Assembly (NCBI GenBank): GCA_029860075.1
Contig: JAOUBX010000013.1
Location: 1 to 64,000, forward strand
Source: Deltaproteobacteria bacterium
GTDB taxonomy: Bacteria > Desulfobacterota > JADFVX01
DNA length: 64,000 nucleotides
Direction: 5' to 3'
Below are positions 15,595 to 25,071 of this stretch, piece by piece. Within the stretch, counting starts at the first letter, position 1. The number at the start of each line of letters is the position of its first letter. The position numbers and the translations under genes are program-made. The notes under the pieces are model-generated. The model had not been told where the DNA came from. It did no database searches and saw only the letters and a list, made by a program, of their open reading frames with translations.

Positions 15595-16329
15595 ATGAGG
15601 AATGTTCTTTTGATGCTCTTATTATTGATGCCGTCAATTTCTGTTTCGGAAGCTAAATCAAGGCATTATCCACCTCATTTCAATGCGGCATCACATCAAT
15701 ATGATGACTGGGCTGGAATAATGATGAATAATGGAGTATATCCCCTGGGTTTTTCTAAGGATGGATGGCTTGCTTATACAAGCAAGAAAACTGATTACGA
15801 GTTTAATAAAAAGTTAAAGATGTGTAATACCCCTCCTTGTTATGACGCCCGCCTAATAAATATTTCTTGTGACCCAGAATGTTATTCCGATACCCCTACA
15901 CAAAAAGGAGACAATTGTTATTGTAGAAGTGGTCTCTCCACAAAGGATTTAGAGAACCATGCCATAAAAGCTATCAGTAAATATTTAGGTGGTAAATTTC
16001 CGGCAAAGGTAAATAGCGGTCAATATGATATGGTCATTAAAGTAAACGCAGGAGAACAAGTATCTATTTCAGGTGAGAATGTATTTAAATCATGGGCTGA
16101 AGTATGGATTACATCGAAAGAAAAGGGCGAAAAACGGTTGGGAGTAATTCATGATCATAATACATCATACCCGGAAACCACCAGGCCAATGGGCTGGCTC
16201 CAAGATCCCTTTCACAACAGATTAGTAGTGATAGCCGGATATGTTGTGGAAAAGGACGAAAGCAATAAACCAATACGTGTTGAATATAAATTATTCGGTG
16301 CTGATTTAAATTCCGGGTTTACAAAGTGA
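15595..16329 (+). CDS. Secreted hypothetical protein, cysteine-rich
   Basis: 244 aa. A clean signal peptide ends SEAK (21). The middle part holds a cluster of cysteines (KMCNTPPCYDARLINISCDP, ECYSD, NCYCRSG) that probably form disulfides; the rest is beta-rich (YDMVIKVNAGEQVSISG, RLVVIAGYVVEKDE). GAGG lies 9 nt before the ATG. I do not recognise the family. It lies in accessory DNA between the restriction system and the IS remnant. Confidence 0.6.
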   Translation: MRNVLLMLLLLMPSISVSEAKSRHYPPHFNAASHQYDDWAGIMMNNGVYPLGFSKDGWLAYTSKKTDYEFNKKLKMCNTPPCYDARLINISCDPECYSDTPTQKGDNCYCRSGLSTKDLENHAIKAISKYLGGKFPAKVNSGQYDMVIKVNAGEQVSISGENVFKSWAEVWITSKEKGEKRLGVIHDHNTSYPETTRPMGWLQDPFHNRLVVIAGYVVEKDESNKPIRVEYKLFGADLNSGFTK

Positions 16330-16465
16330 TTGGGTAATTTAAAAAAATAGGCGTCATTTCTACACTTTTGACGAAATAGTATTAGAATAAAAAAAGCTGA
16401 AAGCGTGAGCAAAATGAGGATTAGAAACAAACATCTTCGCGCGGCTGGTTAGTCCGGTAGAAACT

Positions 16466-16981
16466 ATGTTAAGACTTGAAAGCAATCGTTGGTCTGAATT
16501 ACAGCATGCATATGGTGAAGCGTCTGACATACCAGACATGCTACGCAAATTAGCTAGTAACCCACCATATAAAGACTATGAGTCTGAACCATATTTTTCC
16601 TTGTGGAGTGCGCTCTGCCACCAAGATGACGTTTACACGGCATCGTACGCCGCCACACCTCACATTATTAAAATATTAGCGGCTGATCCAGCTAAAGCAC
16701 ACTGGCATTTCTTTCTGTTGCCAACTTGCATTGAAATTTCAAGATACCAAGGCAGGGGGCCTGAAATACCTACTGATTTAAAAAATCCATATTTTGAATC
16801 CTTGAGCCGTCTCCCTCTTTTGGTGGCGGAAGCGGCAAAACAAGATTGGGATGGCTCCTATTCCAGGGCCGTTGCAGCAGCTGTTATTGTTGCGAAGGGC
16901 CACCATGACCTTGCTGAGGCTATACTCGAATTATCTGAAGATGTCGTGCCAGAGTTTATGGAATGGATAAGAAATAGATAA
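16466..16981 (+). CDS. HEAT-like hypothetical protein, possible orphan immunity protein
   Basis: 171 aa, all-helical. The opening LESNRWSELQHAYGEASDIP and the motif YFSLWSALCHQDDVYTASYA resemble small HEAT-like proteins found as immunity factors of contact-dependent or polymorphic toxins. No toxin gene is adjacent. GGTTAG at 16448-16453 and CCTAACC at 16989-16995, followed further on by AATCGTTGAAAA, hint that it could also be a gene cassette, but the site does not fold well. Confidence 0.5.
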   Translation: MLRLESNRWSELQHAYGEASDIPDMLRKLASNPPYKDYESEPYFSLWSALCHQDDVYTASYAATPHIIKILAADPAKAHWHFFLLPTCIEISRYQGRGPEIPTDLKNPYFESLSRLPLLVAEAAKQDWDGSYSRAVAAAVIVAKGHHDLAEAILELSEDVVPEFMEWIRNR

Positions 16982-17125
16982 AGAGTACCTAACCCCACAA
17001 TACAACAAACGTGTTACCACACCAGTGATTTTAATCGTTGAAAAGGGTATTTATCCTGAAAATTGGGCGACCTGTGGCATTGAAGATATATAAGCTGGTG
17101 AATGAAGGAGATTATTTTAATTAAC

Positions 17126-17735
17126 AGGGACACATCCGAATGGCACTGGGTTAAGCGCTTTTATCATAGAAAAAGAGCAGTGAATATAAGGGTAAAAGGG
17201 TATAATCGGGTATGAAAAACTATACTCCTTTATTCCCCAATTTCCATATAAAAACTTTCCGAAAAAAGCCCCGTTCAGCCCAACAGATATTGGCTGAAAA
17301 AGTAGAACAACTAAAAGGGAAATCGCCTGGTCAGCCTGGTGTATGTTTCGGTAAATTTGTACCAAAACAATACCTGAATCCAGCCAAATCTGGTGCATTG
17401 AGTCGCAGGAGGAGGTTTAGTAAAGAAAAAAGGTATGAGAGTGCGCCAAATCAGTTTCAAGGGAAGTGTACAAGCCTTACGGCAGTGGGAGCCCCATCTG
17501 AACCAGTCTAAAATCAGCCTTCAGGAACAAGTCCGTTTAATTGGACATCTGTATGAATCAATTGCTGGAAATATTGTGCCTGAACGACCGGGCAGACGAG
17601 AACCAAGAGCAGTTAAGTGAAGGCGCAAAAACTTTGCACAATTAACCGCACCAAGGCACGAGATGATAGAGATTCCACACAGGGCAAAATATCGTGCTGA
17701 AGGGGCTTAACTTAGTGCCATTCGGATGTGTCCCT
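17126..17735 (+). mobile_element. Internally deleted IS4-family element with long inverted ends
   Basis: The ends are a perfect 22-bp inverted repeat, 17126-17147 (starts AGGGACACATCCG) and 17714-17735 (ends CGGATGTGTCCCT). With a 3-nt mismatch the pairing continues through TTAAGC, for about 31 bp in all. The inside carries only the two ends of an IS4-type transposase, so at 610 bp it is a non-autonomous derivative that a full-length relative could move. No clear target duplication was found. Confidence 0.7.
17212..17710 (+). pseudogene. IS4-family transposase remnant
   Basis: The first part (about 74 codons) matches the N-terminus of IS4-family transposases (CFGKFVPKQYLNPAKSGALS then RRRRFSKEK). 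After a frame change near 17430-17450 the sequence jumps to the C-terminal part (ISFKGSVQALRQWEPHL, then VPERPGRREPRAVK). A TGA then replaces the expected Arg codon, and the frame goes on (RRKNFAQLTAPRHEM) to TAA 17708-17710. The DDE catalytic core is deleted. Confidence 0.65.
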
Positions 17736-17777
17736 ATTAATACCAATAAGGGGAAGAAAGGAAAGCTTTAAACTATA

Positions 17778-17870
17778 GTACTCCCTTCAAGACAAAGGGA
17801 GTACGTCAAAACTGAATCCGTTGGCGCGGAGGTTGTAAAGGCGGGGCCTCTGTGGTTATTTGCAACCTAT
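17778..17870. other. Structured intergenic segment
   Basis: GTACTCCCTT (17778-17787) and AAGGGAGTAC (17795-17804) form a perfect 10-bp stem with a 7-nt loop. A second stem is possible with AGGTTG and CAACCT further on. No U-run. It could be a small RNA, an operator or an old terminator at the end of the minus-strand M15 gene. Apart from this I see nothing between the IS remnant and 17937. Confidence 0.3.
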
Positions 17871-17937
17871 AATATACCATCATCAGGCTTGATGCAAGGA
17901 TTTATATCTGTTAAAACTCTCCATCCTTTAAAAATTT

Positions 17938-18597
17938 TCAATATCCGCTAATGGAAAAGTGCATAAAATCCTTCTGTCTGCCTGCTATCTCACCGCCCCA
18001 TTTGAAGCCTGCCCTTTTCATCAATCTTACCGCTTCGCTTTCCGGCATCAATGTTCCCGGCCGGCCCGGCAGCCATGGCCCCCCTTTAATAAGGCGGCAA
18101 TGTTCTCCGAAATCTATACATTTATCGTACAACCCGTTCTGATCGGGATTGATATCGATAGCGACGCCGAATGAGTGATTGCTGAAACCTGTCCTGTTTC
18201 CATTGCTGTCAGGCTCACCCCTGGTTTTTCCTACACGGTAACCGACAACTTTAAAGACCGGCTCTCCTGATTCCATCATCCCGTAGAGGGCTTCTGTAAT
18301 TGCCGGAGCCAGCTTTTTACAAACACGGAATGGCTTTACAGGGGGAATGTCTATAATCACCTGATCTTCCTCACAGACGGTACACCCCGTTTCAGGGTCA
18401 ATTTCCTCTTCGGTCAGGTCCATATAGGCATGGCTCACCCTCTTAAAATCAACGGCCTCCCTGGAATTGACGTTCCACTTATAGGTGGAGTAAGTGCAAG
18501 GCCCTTCGCCCGCAAAGAGAAATGCCGGGAAAAGCGGCAGACACAGTGCACAGATAATAAGACGAAAAAGCGCCGGACTATAAATGGATTGTTTCAT
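17938..18597 (-). CDS. M15-family peptidase, VanY/LAS type, secreted
   Basis: 219 aa with a signal peptide ending FAG (30). The zinc-peptidase motifs of the LAS group are present: FSNHSFGVAIDINP (SxHxxGxAxD) and, at the end, KWGGEIAGRQKDFMHFSISG (general base D and zinc-ligand MHF). Four to six cysteines in the first half may form disulfides. A cell-wall peptide carboxypeptidase or endopeptidase acting in the periplasm is the likely role. It is the last gene of a minus-strand group with the permease and LolA-like genes, 20 bp from the permease. Confidence 0.8.
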   Translation of the reverse strand: MKQSIYSPALFRLIICALCLPLFPAFLFAGEGPCTYSTYKWNVNSREAVDFKRVSHAYMDLTEEEIDPETGCTVCEEDQVIIDIPPVKPFRVCKKLAPAITEALYGMMESGEPVFKVVGYRVGKTRGEPDSNGNRTGFSNHSFGVAIDINPDQNGLYDKCIDFGEHCRLIKGGPWLPGRPGTLMPESEAVRLMKRAGFKWGGEIAGRQKDFMHFSISGY

Positions 18598-18617
18598 ATT
18601 TGAAGTTTATCCTCCAT

Positions 18618-19892
18618 CTACATCTCACCTCTCCCCGGATGAAGCGCCTTGAGCGGTGACATTCTTGCGACTTTCTGCGCCGGATAGAGTGCGGCAAAGA
18701 TAGATGCCAGGAAAATACCTGCTCCCCAGGAAAAAATGATACCTGCCGTTAGCTTTGTGTAAATGAGTGGTGAAAAACCCTGGGCCTCCATATTTTTGGA
18801 GACCGTCTCGCTGATACTGAAGGGATTGGCTTCAAGGTAGCTTCCGGCAAGCCATGAAAAGATAAGGCCGATGACAGTGCCAATGGAGACAAGAATAGCC
18901 GCTTCGTAGAGAATCATGAAAAAAACCCTGGAGGGTTTGAGACCCAGCGACATCATAATACCGAATTCCTTGATTCTCTCCAACGTAGAAATGAGGATGG
19001 TGTTAAGAATAACGGCAATGACAACGATGAAGAAAAACCAGAGCATGACGAGGCCGCCAATATTGTCGAGACTGATCATCTGTACCATCTCGGGCAGCAG
19101 CTCTTTCCAGGAGTGAACCTCCATTCCCATTCCACCAAGGGATAGAGACAGTTTTTTTGCCGTACTTTCGGCAAAATCGAACGCTTTGAGATGAATGACA
19201 ATTTCCGTAATAGCCCCATACATTGAATAGAGAAGATCGGCGTCTTCAATGCCGATAAGGACAACGGAGCTGTCGAAGTCGGCAACACCGGTGGCGAAGA
19301 TGCCTGACAGGGTAAAACGGTCTGCGCCAAGCGAACCGTCTGCGCCGTTGGCAATGAGGATCAGTTCATCGCCGGGAGCGACTTTAAGGTTCTTTGCCAG
19401 CCTCTCGCCAATAATAATATCACCCTTCCCTCTTGGTAAATCCCCTTTTTTCATCCTCGATGAAAGCGTCGTTACCTCAAACTCTCTTTCAGTATCCACT
19501 CCCATGACGGCCGCACCTGTTGTTCCCTCATCACTCGCAACCAGGGCTTCACCGGTTATCCTCGGCGAAAAGACAGCAATGCGAGACTCTTGCGCCAGCA
19601 CCTGAAAGACTTTGTCTGCATTTTCAATAATATATTCAAAGCTGTGGTTCTCACGGTAACCCGTCTTGTGGATCTGGATATAACCCGTACTGGTCCTGAC
19701 TCCCTTTTCGATAATTTTTTCGTAAGTCCCTATCTGGATTCCCCGCGTGAGGATAAAAAGCATAAGCCCCAGGATGATGGCAAGAAAAGTGAGAAGGGAG
19801 CGCCGGGGATGGCGCCAGATGTTTCTCAAGCCCAGGATAGTATAGAGGGAGAAAGTCTCCATTAAGGAAAAAGAAGGCTGACTCATGGCCAT
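18618..19892 (-). CDS. FtsX/MacB-type ABC transporter permease
   Basis: 424 aa. One N-terminal membrane helix (RSLLTFLAIILGLMLFIL) is followed by a large MacB-type periplasmic domain (about 45-260) and three more helices in an FtsX domain, with the typical ending YPAQKVARMSPLKALHPG. It resembles LolC/LolE-like permeases. It overlaps the end of the LolA-like gene upstream by 10 nt. The ATPase partner (LolD-like) is not in the window. Confidence 0.85.
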   Translation of the reverse strand: MAMSQPSFSLMETFSLYTILGLRNIWRHPRRSLLTFLAIILGLMLFILTRGIQIGTYEKIIEKGVRTSTGYIQIHKTGYRENHSFEYIIENADKVFQVLAQESRIAVFSPRITGEALVASDEGTTGAAVMGVDTEREFEVTTLSSRMKKGDLPRGKGDIIIGERLAKNLKVAPGDELILIANGADGSLGADRFTLSGIFATGVADFDSSVVLIGIEDADLLYSMYGAITEIVIHLKAFDFAESTAKKLSLSLGGMGMEVHSWKELLPEMVQMISLDNIGGLVMLWFFFIVVIAVILNTILISTLERIKEFGIMMSLGLKPSRVFFMILYEAAILVSIGTVIGLIFSWLAGSYLEANPFSISETVSKNMEAQGFSPLIYTKLTAGIIFSWGAGIFLASIFAALYPAQKVARMSPLKALHPGRGEM

Positions 19893-20644
19893 TTTTTCAG
19901 GTTCCTCAAGGTAAAAATATTATCATCGATGGGCAGATCAAATTCAATATCCACCATTCTGACAACCGTCTTTTTCCCTTTTTTATTGAGAGGAACCATC
20001 TCCCAGACCGTAGGAAGGATACGCCTGCCCATTTTTTTTATTTCCTGGAAATCAAGATAGCGGACCATCTCGCCCCTTTCGCTAAAATACTCCTGCCTTA
20101 GCGGCACATAATCGTCAACTCTTACAAAAAAAACGAGCCTTCCCCAAACAACGGGGGCATGTTCTTTAGGGATTGCTACTATCTTGTAGGCCTTTACTCC
20201 CTCCAGTTCAACCTCCCCTTCAAGTTCATGGGTATAGTCCTCGACAATGCTCGATTCCTTAACGAGATCATCATTGGTAAAATCGCTCCCCATCCAGGAG
20301 GACATCATCATGGACGGTGGAATTTTGATAACACGCTCCACACGGGGAAGATAATTCCACATCTGGTAATCGATCTTGAGCGAACCGACGCCCTCCTCCT
20401 TTTTGGGATGCAGAATCCTGACAAGCGTCTTTTTCCGCCCCACCTCCCAGCTCTCCATCTTAAGGGTCCGCTGCCACCGGGGATTGATAATGGTCATCTC
20501 CATCACCGAATGGGCGCTGTCGCCACGAAGCAGGTCGTCGACTTTTTTAATAATATCCCTGGCCGTGAGTTCCGTAGCAAATGCAGGAGTGGTGAGGGAT
20601 AGAATGAGCGCTGTTACGAAGATGATGTGAAATGGTTTTTTCAT
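19883..20644 (-). CDS. Outer-membrane lipoprotein-sorting protein (LolA-like)
   Basis: 253 aa with a signal peptide ending AFA (23). The sequence follows the LolA_like outer-membrane lipoprotein-sorting family: ELTARDIIKKVDDLLRG, VMEMTIINPRWQRTLKMESW, the conserved WNYLPRVERVIKIPPSMMM and SWMGSDFTNDDLV. It is periplasmic. The family travels with FtsX-type permeases, as here, and with RND exporters, and probably shuttles a lipid or lipoprotein. The pair is followed by the M15 peptidase. Confidence 0.85.
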   Translation of the reverse strand: MKKPFHIIFVTALILSLTTPAFATELTARDIIKKVDDLLRGDSAHSVMEMTIINPRWQRTLKMESWEVGRKKTLVRILHPKKEEGVGSLKIDYQMWNYLPRVERVIKIPPSMMMSSWMGSDFTNDDLVKESSIVEDYTHELEGEVELEGVKAYKIVAIPKEHAPVVWGRLVFFVRVDDYVPLRQEYFSERGEMVRYLDFQEIKKMGRRILPTVWEMVPLNKKGKKTVVRMVDIEFDLPIDDNIFTLRNLKKWP

Positions 20645-20959
20645 GTTGTTTTATTCACTAATATTTAGGTAATAAATTACTTAGACACTGATAATTTATG
20701 ATTTGCATAACCAAAAAAAATACTTTTTAGGGTGTTTAACTCAAATCAAGAATCGCAAACCCTCCGAACCTCCCCTTTAGTAAAAAGGAAGGAGCCTTAA
20801 GTTCCCCCTCTTTGTCAAAGATGTACTGATAAAGAGAGGTTTTACCACCCTGTCCCCTCCTAAAATAGGAGAGGAGTTTTAAGGGCTTGCTGAATTGGAT
20901 GACAAGAATGAAAATCATAATAAATCAGCGTTAATCTGTGTCCAATCAAGGTTTTTAAG
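20645..20959. other. Intergenic region without a gene
   Basis: AT-rich spacer upstream of the LolA-like gene and downstream of nnr, both on the minus strand. It carries imperfect, dispersed-type repeats around CCTCCCCTTTAGTAAAAAGG and CCTCCTAAAATAGGAGAGG, the latter a short hairpin near 20857-20875. No promoter was picked with confidence and no coding potential is seen. Confidence 0.4.
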
Positions 20960-22507
20960 TCAATACCGGCCCATCTCCCTAAAAACCTCCGGAAAACGCT
21001 CTATTATATCGGTAGCAATAAGACCTGCCTCCCCCTTTTCTTCTGCTATCCTGTCTCCCGCTTCCCCGTGAATATAGACACCGGCAAGGGCCGACTCCAG
21101 AGCGCTGTACCCCTGACCGAGAAGTGAACCAACAATGCCGCAAAGAACATCACCCGTGCCGGCCGTTGCCATACCCGCATTGCCTGTCATGTTTATAAAA
21201 ACATCACCTTCAGGTGAGGCGACAAGGGTCCTTGCGCCTTTTAAAATGAGATAGCACTCAAAGTCAGCCGCAAAAGACCGGGCAATATTTAGACGATCCT
21301 GCTGAACCTCTTTCGATGATATGCCGAGAATTGTGGCCATCTCACCGGGATGGGGCGTGAGAATGAGGGGCGCTTTGCACTTTGAGATCAGGCCGGTATG
21401 AGCGGAAAGGTGCCAGAGAGCATCGGCATCGAGGACAGCGGGAATGGAAAGCTTTTCCATAATTGCTCTCACAAAGGTTCCCGACTCTTCTTCCCGGGAA
21501 AGTCCCGGGCCAAGAACAAGCGCCGATTTGTCCTTAAGCAGATAAAGCGCCTTTTTTACTGCGCCACTACCCAGAAATCCCCCATCAACATCACTTAACG
21601 ATTCTGTCATGACTTCCGTCAGGTTCGTCTCAAGAATGCTGTTTATCGATGAAGGAGCGGCTACGGTAACAAGTCCCGCCCCGCTCCGCAGGGCAGACTT
21701 TCCGGCCATGACGGCGGCCCCGCTTTTTCCCCCTGAACCGGCCACAACGAGCAGGTGTCCATAACTTCCCTTATGGCTGTCAGCTTCTCTCGGCAAAAGG
21801 ATTTCCTCAACATCAGCCTTGAGGATGAGAGAGGTCTTTTTCTCCCTGTCTTCAAGCAACGCATAGGGAACGCCAATATCTGCCACTTCGAGTTGCCCCA
21901 CATAATCGGCACCGGGATAAATAACAGCGCCCGTCTTGGGCAGACAGAAGGTTACCGTCACATCAGCCTCTACAGCAAGACCGAGGGGCCTGCCCGTCGT
22001 TGAATCGAGCCCTGACGGAATATCGAGAGAAACGACGGGAAGATCCGATGAATTAATGGCTTCTATAACCTGTTCGTAAAAACCGCTTACCTCCTTGGCA
22101 AGTCCTGTTCCGAGCAATCCATCGACAACAAGGTGAGCCCCTGTTATGACATTCTCAACAACTGAGATATCCCCTGTTTCTTCCCTTATTTCTATGCCCA
22201 TCTTGATGGCCGTATCGAGGTTTATCCTTGCATCCCCCTTAACATCCTTTATCTTACCCACTAGAAGTATCTCGCAATCAATTCCCCTGTTGACAAGATG
22301 ACGGGCCACCACATGCCCGTCTCCACCGTTGTTCCCTTTGCCTGCAATAACAAGCACTCTCCCGGCATCTGTTTCATGGGTAATCTCTGCAATAATTTCC
22401 GCAGCCCCCCTGCCTGCATTCTCCATGAGAACGACACCTGGAATGCCAAACTCTTCTATGGCCCGGCGGTCTATTTCTCTCATCTCATCTGCAGTGACTA
22501 CCTTCAT
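20960..22507 (-). CDS. nnr: Bifunctional NAD(P)HX epimerase/dehydratase
   Basis: 515 aa repair enzyme for hydrated NADH/NADPH. The N-terminal half (about 1-215) is the YjeF_N epimerase (AGKGNNGGDGHVVARHL; SLDIPSGLDSTTG). The C-terminal half (about 225-510) is the ADP- or ATP-dependent dehydratase of the ribokinase-like fold (HKGSYGHLLVVAGSGG, LDADALWHLS, LTPHPGEMA, NMTGNAGMATAGTGDVLCG). Length and domain order are those of bacterial Nnr. It is transcribed away from hslU; in many genomes it neighbours tsaE or housekeeping genes. Confidence 0.95.
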   Translation of the reverse strand: MKVVTADEMREIDRRAIEEFGIPGVVLMENAGRGAAEIIAEITHETDAGRVLVIAGKGNNGGDGHVVARHLVNRGIDCEILLVGKIKDVKGDARINLDTAIKMGIEIREETGDISVVENVITGAHLVVDGLLGTGLAKEVSGFYEQVIEAINSSDLPVVSLDIPSGLDSTTGRPLGLAVEADVTVTFCLPKTGAVIYPGADYVGQLEVADIGVPYALLEDREKKTSLILKADVEEILLPREADSHKGSYGHLLVVAGSGGKSGAAVMAGKSALRSGAGLVTVAAPSSINSILETNLTEVMTESLSDVDGGFLGSGAVKKALYLLKDKSALVLGPGLSREEESGTFVRAIMEKLSIPAVLDADALWHLSAHTGLISKCKAPLILTPHPGEMATILGISSKEVQQDRLNIARSFAADFECYLILKGARTLVASPEGDVFINMTGNAGMATAGTGDVLCGIVGSLLGQGYSALESALAGVYIHGEAGDRIAEEKGEAGLIATDIIERFPEVFREMGRY

Positions 22508-22757
22508 GTGAACTCCTCCGGTTTTTTGCTAAAATCACCCCCCCCTAACCTTCCTTGCCAGGGAGCGCCCTAAAGAGTATAAAGGGCTTAAGGGGAGGTC
22601 AAACAATCATTTATATCATCGTACGTCAACTTTCCCTGCCCCTATATAACATACCTTTTTTTAAATTCAAAATCAAAAGCGCCCTCTTCACCTCCTTTGC
22701 CGATAACACCCCCTCAATCTTGCCTTATCACCTGACATTAGCGGCTTCATCGATTTC
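22508..22757. other. Divergent intergenic region between nnr and hslU
   Basis: Holds a C-rich/G-rich imperfect inverted repeat (CCCCCCCTAACCTTCC at about 22540 facing CTTAAGGGGAGG at about 22588) of a dispersed type, and no coding sequence. An hslV gene (about 530 bp) does not fit here and none of its motifs is seen. Confidence 0.4.
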
Positions 22758-22785
22758 TTGACTAGCTTACGCTTTAGTGTATAAT
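22758..22785 (+). promoter_or_regulatory. Sigma70 promoter of the hslU-arg run
   Basis: TTGACT (22758-22763), 16 bp, TATAAT (22780-22785): near consensus. Transcription would begin near 22792, leaving a leader of about 29 nt to the TTG start of hslU. It probably serves hslU, argB, argD and argF together, which are tightly packed. Confidence 0.7.
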
Positions 22786-22820
22786 GAGGGTTTTTTCATT
22801 TTTTATTTAAGGGGAATATT

Positions 22821-24167
22821 TTGGAAGTTACAAAGTCATTAACGCCAAGAGAAATCGTATCTGAACTGGATAGATATATAGTAGGGCAAAAGCAGGCAAA
22901 ACGCGCCGTTGCCATTGCCCTTAGAAACAGGTGGAGAAGGCAGCAATTATCCGATGACATGAGGGATGAAATAGCGCCCAAAAATATCATCATGATCGGG
23001 CCGACAGGAGTTGGTAAAACAGAGATTGCAAGACGTCTTGCAAAGCTTTCCAATGCGCCCTTTATAAAGGTTGAAGCCTCCAAGTTTACCGAAGTGGGTT
23101 ATGTGGGCAGGGACGTAGAATCCATGATACGGGACCTGACCGAACTGGCTGTCATTATGGTGAGGAATGAAGAGAAGGAAAAGGTGGAAGCCAAAGCCTC
23201 GGAACTTGCTGAAGAGAAAATCCTTGATCTTCTGCTTCCTTTTTCACCCTCAGAAGAAGAAGAAGTTGAAAAAGCGAGACAGGACCATAACAAGACGAGA
23301 GAAAAATTCCGGAAAATGCTTCACGAGGGCAAGCTTGATTCAAGAAGCGTCGAGGTAGAGATCAAAGAAAAATCATCCCCCATGATTGAGGTTCTTGCTC
23401 CTGCCGGCATGGAAGACATGGATATTAACATTAAGGATATTTTCAACAACCTCATGCCGAAAAAGAGTGAAATGAGGAAACTCTCTATTCCCGAGGCGAT
23501 GAAAGTCATTACCCAGGAAGAGGCACAGAAACTGGTCGATAATGAAAAGGTCATTAAAAAAGCGCTAAAGAGAGTAGAACAGTCAGGCATTATTTTCCTT
23601 GATGAAATTGACAAGGTGGCCGGAAGAGAAGGAAGCAAAGGACCTGATGTTTCAAGAGAAGGGGTTCAAAGAGACCTTCTCCCTATTGTTGAAGGCTCGA
23701 CGGTAAACACCAAGTACGGTATGGTAAAAACCGATCATGTCCTTTTCATTGCAGCAGGGGCTTTTCATGTCTCCAAACCATCCGACCTGATCCCCGAATT
23801 GCAGGGACGCTTCCCTATAAGGGTGGAGCTGGAAGCCTTGACGAAAGATGACTTTATCAGGATACTGACGGAACCGAGAAATGCACTTATTAAGCAGTAC
23901 ACAGCCCTTATAGGTGCGGAGGGGATCAAGGTTGACTTTAAGAATGAATCCATTTCAAGGATCGCCGAAATGGCCCAGGAGGTCAATGAGCGGATGGAAA
24001 ACATAGGCGCCCGGCGTCTCCATACAATCATGGAGCGGCTCTTTGACGAACTCTCCTTTGAAGCGCCGGATATGAAGAAAAAGAAGGTTGCCATTGATGA
24101 AGCTTACGTAAATACAAAGCTTGCAGGAATCATCAAGGACGTCGATCTCAGCAGGTATATACTTTAA
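22821..24167 (+). CDS. hslU: HslU, ATPase subunit of the HslUV protease
   Basis: 448 aa unfoldase of the AAA+ Clp/HslU group. Walker A GPTGVGKT lies at 60-67 and Walker [10 protein letters not shown] near 256-264; the I-domain is the charged middle part (about 105-230). The C-terminus (DVDLSRYIL) has the form used to dock into HslV. The start is TTG at 22821, 6 nt after AAGGGG. hslV normally lies directly upstream, but here nnr on the other strand does. argB follows 17 bp on. Confidence 0.95.
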   Translation: MEVTKSLTPREIVSELDRYIVGQKQAKRAVAIALRNRWRRQQLSDDMRDEIAPKNIIMIGPTGVGKTEIARRLAKLSNAPFIKVEASKFTEVGYVGRDVESMIRDLTELAVIMVRNEEKEKVEAKASELAEEKILDLLLPFSPSEEEEVEKARQDHNKTREKFRKMLHEGKLDSRSVEVEIKEKSSPMIEVLAPAGMEDMDINIKDIFNNLMPKKSEMRKLSIPEAMKVITQEEAQKLVDNEKVIKKALKRVEQSGIIFLDEIDKVAGREGSKGPDVSREGVQRDLLPIVEGSTVNTKYGMVKTDHVLFIAAGAFHVSKPSDLIPELQGRFPIRVELEALTKDDFIRILTEPRNALIKQYTALIGAEGIKVDFKNESISRIAEMAQEVNERMENIGARRLHTIMERLFDELSFEAPDMKKKKVAIDEAYVNTKLAGIIKDVDLSRYIL

Positions 24168-24175
24168 TACAGTAA

Positions 24176-25066
<891 letters not shown>

Positions 25067-25071
25067 AAACA

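Noticed and set aside
17212-17735. Treating the two short frames as new small genes
   Set aside because: Both match opposite ends of an IS4 transposase and lie between perfect inverted repeats.
20159-20602. Open frame of 147 codons opposite the LolA-like gene
   Set aside because: Antisense shadow of a conserved family; no recognisable protein.
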